A stretch of DNA of 64,000 bases from Halobacteriovoraceae bacterium (lineage in GTDB: Bacteria; Bdellovibrionota; Bacteriovoracia; Bacteriovoracales; Bacteriovoracaceae), in contig PBFR01000022.1 of NCBI GenBank assembly GCA_002718735.1, positions 1 through 64,000 on the forward strand, written 5' to 3'. Shown one piece after another: positions 43,315 through 52,554 of the stretch. The position numbers and the translations under genes are program-made. Position 1 is the first letter of the stretch. Each line of letters begins with the position of its first letter. The notes under the pieces were generated by a model. It did no database searches. It was not told the origin of the DNA and saw only the letters and a program-made list of their open reading frames with translations.

Positions 43315-44394
43315 ATGAGAGTCTATTCTGAGACCATATTCAGCTACATCGAAAAGTGCGAAAAAATGCTTAAGGACATCCTTAGAAACGAGACGGACTT
43401 TTCCGTGCGAAGAAAGAGGTTTGAGTATAAGGGTTTTCTCTACCCTATTGATGTAATAGTTTTTGAAGGTCAAAATCTAGGTCAATTCGATCCAGCACAT
43501 TACCAAATTGGAATCAATAGAGATCTTGTTTATAAGGCCAAGGATAGTGTCGTTAAAAATATTTTAAGACATGAGCTTGCCCATTACATTGCTTTCATTT
43601 TTTACGGAGCAGACATAGCACCTCATGGAAATGAATTTAAGCACGTTTGTTCATTGTTTAACTGGCCCTCAGAAATAAGCAGAGCGAGCATGAACCTTGA
43701 GACTGCCAATGAGGTCGAAGGAGACATTGCAAGCGAGAAAATACTAAACAAAGTAAAAAACCTTTTAAAACTTGCTGAAAGCGACAATCCTCATGAAGCG
43801 GAGCTTGCGACAATAAAGGCAAATAAACTTCTCCTTAAACATAACCTCGAGTATTCAAACATTGAGAGAGATGAAACTTATTATGTTCAGAAGGTTCTTA
43901 CTCAAAAGAGAAAAGATGCTCGACTTGGAGCTATCTACGAGATTCTTCAACACTTTATGGTGAGACCAATTTTAAGCTATGGAAAACAAGAGGTCAGCAT
44001 AGAGGTCACTGGAACGAAAACCAATCTTGAGCTGGCACAGTATGTTTCAACCTTTCTCGATAGAGAGTTGGACAAGCTATGGAGTGAACATAAAAAGCAA
44101 CACAAACTTAAAGGATTAAAGGCTAAGAATTCTTTTTATTATGGATTAGCAAAAGGCTATAGCGAAAAGATGAACACCGTTAATAAGTCTTTTAGTGGCG
44201 AAGAGAGCAAGGCCTTAATGGTAATTTCTAAAAATTTAGACCTTCAAGTTCAGAAGATTTACAATAGACTAAGCTCCTCCACTTCATCATCACAAAGAGA
44301 TGCGGCCTCTTTTAATCTAGGAAAAAAGGCCGGAAAATCACTTAATATTAATCAAAGTATAAAATCAAAAGCAAAGACCTTTTTATTGGAGTAA
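43315..44394 (+). CDS. SprT-like zinc-binding domain plus DUF2786 protein
   Basis: 359 residues. Residues about 1-125 resemble SprT: RHELAHYIAF holds the HExxH-type metal site (HELAH, about residue 86-90) with a later His (HGNEFKHVCSLFNW). About 143-180 is the DUF2786 segment (KVKNLLKLAESDNPHEAELA, ANKLLLKHNL). The basic C-terminus ends KSKAKTFLLE. It may be a metalloprotease acting on DNA-bound or stalled proteins, by analogy with Spartan. This fusion is known, but its function is not established. TTGGAGA ribosome site. Three bases separate it from the next gene. Confidence 0.82.
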   Translation: MRVYSETIFSYIEKCEKMLKDILRNETDFSVRRKRFEYKGFLYPIDVIVFEGQNLGQFDPAHYQIGINRDLVYKAKDSVVKNILRHELAHYIAFIFYGADIAPHGNEFKHVCSLFNWPSEISRASMNLETANEVEGDIASEKILNKVKNLLKLAESDNPHEAELATIKANKLLLKHNLEYSNIERDETYYVQKVLTQKRKDARLGAIYEILQHFMVRPILSYGKQEVSIEVTGTKTNLELAQYVSTFLDRELDKLWSEHKKQHKLKGLKAKNSFYYGLAKGYSEKMNTVNKSFSGEESKALMVISKNLDLQVQKIYNRLSSSTSSSQRDAASFNLGKKAGKSLNINQSIKSKAKTFLLE

Positions 44395-44397
44395 CAA

Positions 44398-45549
44398 ATG
44401 CAAAACTTTGAATTTTACAACCCTGTAAATATCGTTTTTGGCAAAGACCAAATCAAACAACTTGAAACATTGGTTCCTCAAAGAAAAAAAATAATGATGC
44501 TCTACGGTGGTGGCAGCATAAAATCAAATGGTGTCTATGACCAAGTAAGAAGCGCTCTGGGAGACAGAGAAGTTATAGAGTTTTCAGGAATTGGGGCAAA
44601 TCCTCAATATGAAAAACTAATGGAAGCAGTAGAAATTGCTAGATCAGAAGGTATAGATTTTTTGCTGGCCGTGGGTGGAGGTTCAGTAATTGATGCAACC
44701 AAATTTGTTGCAGCTGCGATTCATTTTGATCAAGATCCTTGGAAAATTCTCTCTGAAAGACAAAGGCCTTCCAAAGTAATACCATTTGGAGTAGTGCTTA
44801 CCTTGCCTGCGACAGGTTCAGAAATGAATAGCTTTAGCGTTATTTCAAAAGGTGAAGAGAAGCTAGGATTTGGGGGCGACCCTAGACTTTTTTCCAAGTT
44901 TTCAATCCTTGATCCACAGGTAACATTTTCTCTTAGCGAAAGACAACTAGGAAACGGGGTAGTAGATGCTTTTGTTCACACAATTGAGCAGTACTTAACA
45001 AGGCCTGCCCACACTCCCCTTCAAGACCGCTTTGCAGAAGGGATTCTTTTAACCTTAATTGAAGAAGGCCCAAAGGTATTACACGTAAAAGACCATTATG
45101 AATCTCGGGCAAACGTTATGTGGTGCGCGACCATGGCCTTAAACGGACTCATCGGCGCAGGAGCAGTTCACGATTGGTCAACTCATATGATTGGTCATGA
45201 ACTAACAGGGCTTTTTAGCATTGACCACGCAAGGACACTTGCAACAATTTTACCTTCAGTCTTGAGAGTACAAAAAGAGCAAAAGAAAGAAAAGCTTCTA
45301 CAATACGCTAGAAGAGTCTGGAATATTCAGACACCAGATGTTGATAGAAGCATTGAAGAAGCTATTCTTATGACTGAAGACTTCTTCAACTCTATGGGGC
45401 TGCCTACCAAGTTAAGAGTCTATAAAGTGGAAGAAAAAGATTTCGGAAAAATTATTGAGTCCCTTAGAAAACATATTCCTGTCAATCTTGGCGAGAACCA
45501 AGATATTGACCAAGCAAGGGTGGAAGAGATTTTACGAAAGGCCTTATAG
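44398..45549 (+). CDS. iron-containing alcohol dehydrogenase (YqhD/BDH type)
   Basis: 383 residues, group III alcohol dehydrogenase reducing aldehydes with NADPH. The nucleotide loop is VGGGSVIDATKF (about 92-103), preceded by YGGGSIKSNGVY. Metal ligands are Asp and His in NGVVDAFVHTIEQY and His in HMIGHELTGLF and SIDHARTLA. Length and GGGS match YqhD, which removes reactive aldehydes made by oxidative stress. Cytoplasmic. It follows the SprT-like gene by three bases. Confidence 0.9.
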   Translation: MQNFEFYNPVNIVFGKDQIKQLETLVPQRKKIMMLYGGGSIKSNGVYDQVRSALGDREVIEFSGIGANPQYEKLMEAVEIARSEGIDFLLAVGGGSVIDATKFVAAAIHFDQDPWKILSERQRPSKVIPFGVVLTLPATGSEMNSFSVISKGEEKLGFGGDPRLFSKFSILDPQVTFSLSERQLGNGVVDAFVHTIEQYLTRPAHTPLQDRFAEGILLTLIEEGPKVLHVKDHYESRANVMWCATMALNGLIGAGAVHDWSTHMIGHELTGLFSIDHARTLATILPSVLRVQKEQKKEKLLQYARRVWNIQTPDVDRSIEEAILMTEDFFNSMGLPTKLRVYKVEEKDFGKIIESLRKHIPVNLGENQDIDQARVEEILRKAL

Positions 45550-45621
45550 ATTAAGAGTTTTAATATTGAGGTCTGCACTATATATTCAAGTAAAGTATTT
45601 AAATAAAGGAATGAGAGACCT

Positions 45622-46005
45622 ATGAAAAAAGATATTAAATTCGCACTTGTACTGTCCTCAGTGCTTATGCTTACGGCCGTGGGGCTTGGAGCTTTTGGGG
45701 CACATGGACTCGAAGGAAAGGTTGCGGCCAAAGCTCTTAACACATGGAAGACGGGCGTTTCATATCAAATATATCATGCACTGGCCTTGCTTGGCCTTGC
45801 TGCTGTGAACAACCAATTTAAGTCATTGAGACTATCCATGACTTATAACCTATTTTTGCTGGGCACGGCCTTATTCTCTTTTAACTGCTATCTTTATGTT
45901 CTTACTAGTATCAAGGCAATCGCAATGATCATTCCACTTGGTGGCGTAGCATTTATGATTGGTTGGCTGCTAGCGATCAGGACATTTATAAAGGACTTAA
46001 AATGA
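45622..46005 (+). CDS. DUF423 (YgdD-like) membrane protein
   Basis: 127 residues with four transmembrane segments. The family signature GAFGAHGLEGKV (about residue 22-33) and the WKTGVSYQIYHALALL helix are present. It is an inner-membrane protein of unknown function. AAAGGA upstream. Its stop overlaps the start of the small lipoprotein gene (ATGA), so the two are coupled. Confidence 0.9.
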   Translation: MKKDIKFALVLSSVLMLTAVGLGAFGAHGLEGKVAAKALNTWKTGVSYQIYHALALLGLAAVNNQFKSLRLSMTYNLFLLGTALFSFNCYLYVLTSIKAIAMIIPLGGVAFMIGWLLAIRTFIKDLK

Positions 46006-46367
46006 AAATACTGGCGATTGCTATATTGCTGGCCGGATGTGCCACCAAGTATCAAGACTACCCTCATATCTCAAAAAAAGATTTTGAATTAGACGGAAAT
46101 AAGGTGGTAGACAACACTCCTCATGAGGCCCCAAAGAACCTACTAAAAGGTAGAGCTGAAACAGAGGAGTTTTGCGAGTCACAAATACTTTTTAATAAGA
46201 ATGCACATGTCATTACAACTAATAGCTTGCCAGCATTAGTGAGACAGTCATGTCCGGGTTCAGACTACCTTTTGGATGCCACAGTGACATACAACTGGTG
46301 GACAGTTCTTGTATATTCAAGATCATGTGTGAAGGTGGAAAGCTTCTGCCCTAAGAGGAGAAACTAG
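46002..46367 (+). CDS. small lipoprotein with conserved cysteines
   Basis: 121 residues with lipobox (LLAGC, Cys13). Four further Cys (EFCESQ, RQSCPG, SRSCVK, SFCPK) suggest two disulfides in a folded periplasmic domain with a hydrophobic TYNWWTVLVY strand. No family recognised. It is coupled to the DUF423 gene through ATGA and ends convergent with queE, overlapping by four bases. Confidence 0.75.
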   Translation: MKILAIAILLAGCATKYQDYPHISKKDFELDGNKVVDNTPHEAPKNLLKGRAETEEFCESQILFNKNAHVITTNSLPALVRQSCPGSDYLLDATVTYNWWTVLVYSRSCVKVESFCPKRRN

Positions 46368-47080
46368 AAATCTCCAAAGTCGGCAGTATAGATCACTTTG
46401 TGTTGTTGAAGAATAACTCTAAAAGGAGCACCGTAGCTGTGGTTTAATTCCACAATTGATTGTGCCAGAGTTTTTGGAAGCTCATCTCCAGGTTCATAGC
46501 AAGGAGTTATTACCCAAGGAATATCAAACTGATGTTCAGTCTGCTCGCTTACAGTCTTATATGCATCTAGGGCCGCTTCATAATCGTGCCTAGACGCCAC
46601 AACTGCTTTAATCTGTGCTTTGTTTTTATATTGCTCCCAAAGCTTAACCAAAAGTTTAGTATTGGTTCTAACTCCTGTAGATGGGGTTTTAAAGTCAAAG
46701 CTTATGAAGTCTATAACATCAAAAATCTCATGAACAATTCTTGTCCCTGCAGCTTCCAAGTTAATAAAATAGCCTCTTTTCTTAAGCTCTCTAGCAATTG
46801 CAGTTACAGCTGGAACATGTTTTGGATGAAGAGGATCACCCCCTGTGATGGAGACTCTCTTTACTCGCATTGGATACTCTCCAGCAAGCTCTTCAACTTT
46901 TGATATGGCTGAATCAAAACTCATTTCAGGATCGGTAAACTCCCAAGTATCTTTGGAGTCACAGTTAATACAACCAATATTGCAGCCCTGAAACCGCACA
47001 AATATCTGAGGTGTCCCAATGTGGATTCCCTCGCCTTCTGTGGCCATATAAATGGAGTTAATAGCTAGTTTTGAACTCAT
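46364..47080 (-). CDS. queE: 7-carboxy-7-deazaguanine synthase, radical SAM
   Basis: 238 residues. It makes the deazapurine core of queuosine from carboxy-tetrahydropterin with a 4Fe-4S cluster and SAM. The CxxxCxxC motif is CNIGCINC (near residue 33-40), preceded by EGEGIHIGTPQIFVRFQGC, and the SAM-binding GGDPL follows near 84-88. The C-terminal TPCYEPGD also fits. Neither candidate ATG has a clear ribosome site. ATG at 47080 is chosen because its product starts as usual for the family; one at 47101 would add seven residues. It works in the same pathway as tgt at 54408. Confidence 0.92.
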   Translation of the reverse strand: MSSKLAINSIYMATEGEGIHIGTPQIFVRFQGCNIGCINCDSKDTWEFTDPEMSFDSAISKVEELAGEYPMRVKRVSITGGDPLHPKHVPAVTAIARELKKRGYFINLEAAGTRIVHEIFDVIDFISFDFKTPSTGVRTNTKLLVKLWEQYKNKAQIKAVVASRHDYEAALDAYKTVSEQTEHQFDIPWVITPCYEPGDELPKTLAQSIVELNHSYGAPFRVILQQHKVIYTADFGDF

Positions 47081-47210
47081 AGTCGACAACTTGTAGCACA
47101 TTACGCACTAAGTTAGAAGCGAAGTTTTAAATATCAGGTGAAAGTTTTACAATTAGCAGCTCTGAGTTCTAAAATGGTGGATAGGAAGACGTTTAAAAAG
47201 GTAAATGGCC

Positions 47211-48059
47211 ATGTATAAACAACTACTTGCAACTCTTTTAATTTTAGGCATAACCTCCGGTTGTGTGGCATTTGATGCCACCAGCAATGATGACCGTGAA
47301 GATAATGGCCCACAAAGAGATGGAGGACCCAATACTCCGCCATCTACGGCCGATGAACCAGCAAACGTCATTAAGTCTCAAATATTTAGAGACAAAGGCA
47401 CTCAAGTATATACCTACAATGAGGTTGCAAACTCCATCGCTGGAGGGCAGGCCATAAATACAGTTCATCCAGTTCCTAGAAAAACTGTGGACTTAGAAGA
47501 AGCCGTTACTCGACCTTCTACACCATCAGAGTGTGGCAGCGGAAATACTATAAGCGAGAGAATTACAGATTGCAGAAACAAAAACCAGGCAGATGCTTAT
47601 ATTTGGTTTGGCAGACAAAATGGCATCGCTGGCGAAGGTGACTGGGTATTGGTATCGCATAAAAGCAACAAAAGTGTCTGGATGGATTTAACGACCAATC
47701 TCCTATGGAGCCCCCCTATTTCTGAAACGAATTGGGATGCGGCAAGTGGAAACAGGACAGCAACTGAACAAGTTTGCAACGCCAGTGTTGTGGCCCCTGA
47801 AGATAACAGATTTCTTGGTATCGGAGCTGGCGAGGTTTCTTGGAGACTTCCAACAAGAAATGACTTTCTTCAGGCCGATATAAACGGAGCAAGGTTTGTA
47901 TTATCAACTGATCCACTCGGAGACTCATCAATTTACTGGACTGCAAATTATATCGCTCAGACTTCCCAAGCGTGGGCGATAAGACTTAGCACGGGAGAGC
48001 TTTTAAAAAGAAGTGCTACTGACAATCTTCCAGTGAGATGCGTAGGTGTGGCCTTATGA
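47211..48059 (+). CDS. lipoprotein with DUF1566 (Lcl-type) C-terminal domain
   Basis: 282 residues with lipobox (ITSGC, about Cys18). A Pro/Asn/Asp-rich linker (about 22-50) precedes a C-terminal domain (about 135-280) with the DUF1566 pattern VWMDLTTNLLWS, WRLPTRNDF, SIYWTANYI and LPVRCVG. DUF1566 domains occur on surface proteins of predatory and environmental bacteria and are likely adhesive. ATG at 47211 has AAAAAGG at nine bases. ATG at 47205 is also in frame. Its stop overlaps the next start (ATGA). Confidence 0.82.
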   Translation: MYKQLLATLLILGITSGCVAFDATSNDDREDNGPQRDGGPNTPPSTADEPANVIKSQIFRDKGTQVYTYNEVANSIAGGQAINTVHPVPRKTVDLEEAVTRPSTPSECGSGNTISERITDCRNKNQADAYIWFGRQNGIAGEGDWVLVSHKSNKSVWMDLTTNLLWSPPISETNWDAASGNRTATEQVCNASVVAPEDNRFLGIGAGEVSWRLPTRNDFLQADINGARFVLSTDPLGDSSIYWTANYIAQTSQAWAIRLSTGELLKRSATDNLPVRCVGVAL

Positions 48060-48406
48060 TTTCAAGAAAAGACGCTGAATTGTTGGAGAAAACTCTTCAG
48101 AATATTCAAAATATAGAAAATGCCGCCGGCCTCCCCCATTACAACACTCAACAGTCACAGGAGTACAAGGTTAATATCCGTGTGGACAATAGCGTTGCCC
48201 ATTCTCTTTTCAAGCCAGATCCAAAGATTGAAGGTGGTTATATCTGCAGTGAACAGACCTTTAAGGCCATGAAGAAAGATATCTTTGCCCTTGATGAGCA
48301 AATGTTGGATTTAGAAGATTTGGTAGAGTGCTCAAGCTGTAAAAAACAGCTAGACAGGCAATTTTGGAACCTATGCCCCTTCTGCGGAAGCGGCATAAAA
48401 AACTAG
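48056..48406 (+). CDS. small protein with C-terminal zinc ribbon
   Basis: 116 residues. The N-terminal 85 residues are helical and charged. The C-terminus has two CxxC knuckles, CSSCKKQL and CPFCGSG (about 95-113), which should bind one zinc. It starts inside the stop of the DUF1566 gene. A nucleic-acid or protein-binding adaptor role is possible. No family name is given. Confidence 0.72.
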   Translation: MISRKDAELLEKTLQNIQNIENAAGLPHYNTQQSQEYKVNIRVDNSVAHSLFKPDPKIEGGYICSEQTFKAMKKDIFALDEQMLDLEDLVECSSCKKQLDRQFWNLCPFCGSGIKN

Positions 48407-48444
48407 ACTTTGACTTCAATATCTTGGCCTCTTAAAATAGGCCT

Positions 48445-49416
48445 ATGATCATTTCTCAAAAATACCATAGCAGTGCGGAAATAGACCCGGAGTTTATCGA
48501 GTCTCTGGAGCTATTGTTAAGAGAGCAAGTGCCAAATTTTGAGTGGATCAAGCTTAAGGAGAAATCGGCTCCCGATAATACTCACTTCTCATACTTTTTA
48601 TTTTTTGGAGAGGCATGCAACTCTCCTATCGGCTTTGGTCAACTTTCAATAATTAACAGAGAAAGCGAGAGTTCATTTTTTGGCCTTTTTAAAAAGTCTC
48701 AAAAAGAAAAAGAAATTCACTGGAAAGGCCCAAGCTCCACAGGGGAAGGACTAGTCTTTAGCCCGATTTACATAAAGGAAGGTGCAATAAAGGCAAAGTC
48801 GATACTGGCCGAATATTCAGAAAGGGAAGAGGTGGTTGGTCAGGATATCCTTTTGTCAGAAGAGTTATGCCCCGCTCTTTCAGATTATGAAGAGATCTCA
48901 ACTTCCTTTTTGGTCGACACCCTGGTAAAGAATCGAAGAAGCTATGAAGAATACATGGATTCTTTGTCTGAGAGCTCCGCCAGAAAAGTTCAACAACTAT
49001 GGAAAGAAGTTTATAAAAACACAGACTATCGAATTGGAGAATACCCAAGCTTTAAAGAGTGTTTTGAATATAAAAAGAATGGGCATAAACAATATAAAGA
49101 ATTAAAAAAAGATCCGGTTATAAGTGACTGCATTAAAGTTGCTGATTTCTTTTTAACTTTTGAAGGAGCTGATGAAATTTTTGCATTTGTTTTTATGTTT
49201 CATGGAAAACAAGGTCAGCTCTTTTTCAAAACTCATCCGCTTTCTGAAGTTAAAGAACAGATCCTGATTCAGGCCGCAATCATGCGCTTTTATGAAGAAG
49301 AATCCAGCGATAAGCTGCGCTTTCTGGAGCCGCATGAGCTTTCAAAAGAGCTGCAAGAGCTTGGCTTCACCCATAAAAAACTTGTAAAGCTCAGAGTAAA
49401 AAATGATCAAATTTGA
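48445..49416 (+). CDS. acyltransferase-like protein, possible GNAT/FemAB fold
   Basis: 323 residues, soluble. The region about 155-300 (DTLVKNRRSYEEYMDSLSE, SARKVQQLWKEV, FAFVFMFHGKQGQLFF) resembles the second half of GNAT/FemAB-type peptidoglycan or lipid acyltransferases, with an arginine-rich SxSxxARKxxQ helix. Similarity is weak and was judged by eye only. It overlaps the globin gene by 14 bases, so the two are co-translated. Confidence 0.6.
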   Translation: MIISQKYHSSAEIDPEFIESLELLLREQVPNFEWIKLKEKSAPDNTHFSYFLFFGEACNSPIGFGQLSIINRESESSFFGLFKKSQKEKEIHWKGPSSTGEGLVFSPIYIKEGAIKAKSILAEYSEREEVVGQDILLSEELCPALSDYEEISTSFLVDTLVKNRRSYEEYMDSLSESSARKVQQLWKEVYKNTDYRIGEYPSFKECFEYKKNGHKQYKELKKDPVISDCIKVADFFLTFEGADEIFAFVFMFHGKQGQLFFKTHPLSEVKEQILIQAAIMRFYEEESSDKLRFLEPHELSKELQELGFTHKKLVKLRVKNDQI

Positions 49417-49777
49417 CACTATATTGGAGGTTGTAACAGACTTCTACTCAAAGGCCACAATTGACTTCTTGATTGGATATCAGTTTAGAAAAATTGACGA
49501 CTTTGACTCTCACCTTCCTCGAATTGCTTCTTTTTGGGAGCTCCAACTTAACGGCAATATTTCTAACAGAGAACACCTGCCATTTAAGCTAATAGAAGTT
49601 CACTTTCCCCTAAAAATAAAAAAAGGGGAATTAGGTCGTTGGACAATTCTGTTCAAGCAAACCCTGGATCGTTCAATTGAAAGAGGTTTAATTAATAAAG
49701 AACAAAGTGTTTTATGGATGGAGAAAGTGAAGTTCTTTGAAGATAAACTCTACCAGAGACTTATTCAACAGCTCTAG
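49403..49777 (+). CDS. group III truncated hemoglobin-like protein
   Basis: A 124-residue heme protein of the 2-on-2 globin fold. Landmarks are VTDFYSKATID at helix B, DSHLPRIASFWELQLNG at helix E, and PFKLIEVHFPLKI where His68 (EVHFP) is the likely proximal ligand. RWTILFKQTLDRS follows. Group III globins bind O2 or NO with high affinity and may detoxify NO. Coupled to the acyltransferase-like gene. Tail-to-tail overlap of 17 bases with the next lipoprotein gene. Confidence 0.8.
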   Translation: MIKFDTILEVVTDFYSKATIDFLIGYQFRKIDDFDSHLPRIASFWELQLNGNISNREHLPFKLIEVHFPLKIKKGELGRWTILFKQTLDRSIERGLINKEQSVLWMEKVKFFEDKLYQRLIQQL

Positions 49778-50141
49778 CGTTAAGGTGCTTCTCAAAGAAC
49801 CTCTCTAAAATAGGCTCACCTTTCACATGATCAAAGGCCCAATTTCTTAAGTGATAGCCTCTCATGGACTTTGCAGATTTATATGCATTCTTCTGGCTTT
49901 CATAGTATAGGCCTACAACTTCCATACCCTTAACTTTTACTTTATAACCCACCTTGCAAGGTGGCAGGTAATCAGCACAAACAACCAGCGGCTCTGTCAT
50001 ACTTGCAGGAACCATGATTTCAAGTCCAGGGTCGGCCTCCAGTAGCATATTGAGAACTTCCACCTTGTTGAAGTTAGGCTTTTCCTCAGAGCAAGAACAG
50101 CCAATAACAAAAAGAAATGAAAGATAGATAAAGAACTTCAT
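49761..50141 (-). CDS. small lipoprotein of unknown function
   Basis: 126 residues with lipobox (VIGC, Cys15) followed by another Cys at 17. The periplasmic part has a Cys pair (VVCADYLPPCK) and mixed basic strands (YKVKVKGMEVVGLYYESQ). No family recognised. It overlaps the globin gene tail to tail and lies 17 bases downstream of the epimerase gene on the same strand. Confidence 0.72.
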   Translation of the reverse strand: MKFFIYLSFLFVIGCSCSEEKPNFNKVEVLNMLLEADPGLEIMVPASMTEPLVVCADYLPPCKVGYKVKVKGMEVVGLYYESQKNAYKSAKSMRGYHLRNWAFDHVKGEPILERFFEKHLNARAVE

Positions 50142-50158
50142 ATATTTATCTTAGCGCA

Positions 50159-51073
50159 TTAGGCCTTGGAGACAACATCTTTGATAGCACGCTCAATAGT
50201 CGGGTATAGAAAGTGAAAGTCTTCTTCTTTCAGCTTGTTTGGAACGACTTTAGCCCCTTTAAGCATGTAATCGGCCATCTCTCCGACCGCAATGCGAAGA
50301 GCAAAACGAGGAACATTAAAAGGTGCTGGCCTATCAACAGTATTTGCCAAAACCTTTGTAAACTCTGCATTCTTCACTGGAAATGGAGCTGTGGCATTAT
50401 AAACACCAGTTTTTGAAGAATCTTCCACGGCAGCAACATATGCCCTAGCAAGATCTTTGACATGTATCCAGCTCATGAAGAAATTCCCATTGCCAAGTTT
50501 TCCACCAAGACCCAACTTGAATAAAGGCACAAGCTTGCTCATCATGCCTCCCCCTTTTCCAAGGACAAGACCTACTCTTATTATTGCATACCGGTTATAT
50601 TGAGAGCTATTTTCAGAAACAACTGCTTCCCAGTCTTTACAAAGATTGGCCAAAAAGTCTTTGGCAATTGGTGTATTCTCCAAGATTTCGCCGGAGTCAT
50701 GGTGTCCATAAATTCCCACGGCGGAAGTAGAGACAAATACCTCGGGTCTTAGAGAGTGCTGCTTAAGCATTTCAAAGATAGTTTTTGTTCCATCAACCCT
50801 AGAGTTGAAGATTTCTTTTTTTTGAGTGTTAGACCATCGTTTGGAGTCAAGCCCCTCACCCACCAGGTTAATAACAGCATCGAGCTTATTGATCTCTTTT
50901 AGATCTGCCACATGATGTGCATTATTCCACTGGATCCAACTAACTTTTGGCCAACGCTGTTGGTTTAGTTCTGCACTTCTGGAAAGAGCAAAAACAGTGT
51001 GACCCTTTTCAAGCAAAAGATCCACCACATGTCTTCCGACAAATCCACTTGCACCGCTAACTAAAACATTCAT
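50159..51073 (-). CDS. NAD(P)-binding sugar epimerase-like protein (TIGR01777/YfcH type)
   Basis: 304 residues, extended short-chain dehydrogenase. The Rossmann loop is VSGASGFVGRHVV (about 5-17), then VINLVGEGL, the active-site region STSAVGIYG (Tyr, about 117-125), SWIHVKDLARAY, and a C-terminal LKEEDFHFLYPTIERAI. The TIGR01777 family is linked to cell division or lipid-sugar work, but its substrate is unknown. Starting at ATG 51073 gives a GGGAG site nine bases upstream, better than the ATG at 51082. Confidence 0.9.
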   Translation of the reverse strand: MNVLVSGASGFVGRHVVDLLLEKGHTVFALSRSAELNQQRWPKVSWIQWNNAHHVADLKEINKLDAVINLVGEGLDSKRWSNTQKKEIFNSRVDGTKTIFEMLKQHSLRPEVFVSTSAVGIYGHHDSGEILENTPIAKDFLANLCKDWEAVVSENSSQYNRYAIIRVGLVLGKGGGMMSKLVPLFKLGLGGKLGNGNFFMSWIHVKDLARAYVAAVEDSSKTGVYNATAPFPVKNAEFTKVLANTVDRPAPFNVPRFALRIAVGEMADYMLKGAKVVPNKLKEEDFHFLYPTIERAIKDVVSKA

Positions 51074-51129
51074 ACGTCTCATCTCCCAAAGAATTTAGAA
51101 CAACACTATAAATTCTTTTACTTGGGCTT

Positions 51130-52383
51130 TCAACCGTATCGCTTGGTTCGCTTGGTAATTTTCTTCTTTTTTTGTTTTTGTTTGGCATTTGCCTTAGGCT
51201 TGGGCCTGCTTCTTTGGCTCTTAATGTCTTTGGCAATAAACTCCAAATCAAGCTGACTTTGGTTTTTTATTGCGTCATTAATGTGTCCAATGAGTTTTGC
51301 GTCAAAGTTTGTTACAAAGTTGTAAACAACTCCTCTTTTTCCACCCCTACCAACACGTCCACACCTGTGGAGATAGTACACTGCAGTTTTTGGCAGGCCA
51401 AAATTTAGGACCCATGCAAGGTCTTTGATATCAATCCCTCTTGCGGCAATGTCTGTTGCAATTAAAACTTGTGCTTTGCCATCGACAAAGGCCTTGTGAC
51501 TTGCGGCCCTTTCTTGCTGAGGCAAGTCTCCGTGAAGAACTCTGTACTTTAATTTTGGTAGCTCTTGCTCAATATACTTCTGAATATCTTCAACTTGGTT
51601 CTTCTGGTTGGCAAAAACAATTCCTCTTCCTGCAGCTGTTTTAGAGAGGAACTCTTTAAGCATGTTTGGCTTCTCTTTTGGAGACAAAAACACATTATAA
51701 GTCTCAACCTTTTGTTGAACTTTGTGTCCTTCTTTGAAACTAACAAGTTCAAGGTTTTTCTTTTTAAATTGTCCCTTGATAAACTCTTCCACTTCTACAG
51801 GGAGTGTGGCACTGAAAAAAGAGATTGCAGTGGCATCGTACTCTACAAACCTAGTCATGCCTTCAATATCTTTTTTAAAGCCCATATCAAATAGTTGGTC
51901 AGCTTCATCAAATACAAGCCACTTTAGATTATCAAAAGTAACTTCTTTATTTTTTAAGGCCTTTGCCAGCCTATTGGGGGTGGCGATTAGAATTTCATAA
52001 CTCTGATCTTTAAGACTTGCACTTTTTCCTTTAGTGCCTCCAAGCATGGCCCGAACTCTAAGGCCAACATGGTGGGACAGTCCTTTAAATACACCTCTAA
52101 TTTGATTAGCTAGCTCTTTTGTTGGAACAACTACGACCGCAAATGGCCTCCCAGCTTCTTCTTGCAGTCCATTTTCATCTTCATGAAGCTTTATTTTCTC
52201 ACTTATAGGTAAAGCATAGGAGAGAGTTTTCCCAGAACCGGTCTGGGCCAAACATATTATGGATTTATCTTCCATTATTTTAGGGATGACTTTGGTCTGA
52301 ACCTCGTTTGGTCTTTTTATGCCCTGTTCCACATAATACGGGTTAAAGTCCTCGTCTATGCCTAGTTTCTCGAAATCACTCAT
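51130..52383 (-). CDS. DEAD-box ATP-dependent RNA helicase (RhlE-like)
   Basis: 417 residues with all core motifs: Q motif (GIKRPNEVQ), AQTGSGKT (about 46-53), PTKELA, GGT, TPNRL, DEAD (FDEADQLF), SAT (FFSATLP), ATDIAARGID and HRCGRVGR. A basic Lys/Arg tail (about 385-417, many KQKKKK) should bind RNA. It unwinds RNA duplexes in ribosome assembly or mRNA decay. AAAGGA ribosome site lies about 8 bases upstream. Probably its own unit, 57 bases from the epimerase gene downstream. Confidence 0.94.
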   Translation of the reverse strand: MSDFEKLGIDEDFNPYYVEQGIKRPNEVQTKVIPKIMEDKSIICLAQTGSGKTLSYALPISEKIKLHEDENGLQEEAGRPFAVVVVPTKELANQIRGVFKGLSHHVGLRVRAMLGGTKGKSASLKDQSYEILIATPNRLAKALKNKEVTFDNLKWLVFDEADQLFDMGFKKDIEGMTRFVEYDATAISFFSATLPVEVEEFIKGQFKKKNLELVSFKEGHKVQQKVETYNVFLSPKEKPNMLKEFLSKTAAGRGIVFANQKNQVEDIQKYIEQELPKLKYRVLHGDLPQQERAASHKAFVDGKAQVLIATDIAARGIDIKDLAWVLNFGLPKTAVYYLHRCGRVGRGGKRGVVYNFVTNFDAKLIGHINDAIKNQSQLDLEFIAKDIKSQRSRPKPKANAKQKQKKKKITKRTKRYG

Positions 52384-52554
52384 CTAGCTGTCCTTTTAGT
52401 TGAGTATTTATATAGGAAAAACCCTTAAAATCAAACCAATTGCGGAATTTTCTTCATGGCTAAAAAAGTTAAAAAAAATTTTAATAACATGAAGAAATGA
52501 CCGAAAAACTTAATGTCCGCCAATTATTAAGCTTTTAATGAGAAAAGGAATATA

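Noticed and set aside
49403..49777. Alternative reading of the globin gene as a generic hypothetical
   Set aside because: Helix B, helix E and proximal His patterns of group III truncated globins all fit in order and spacing.
51057..51251. 64-residue minus-strand open frame overlapping the helicase end
   Set aside because: It is out of frame with the helicase tail and lacks a family or ribosome-site signal.
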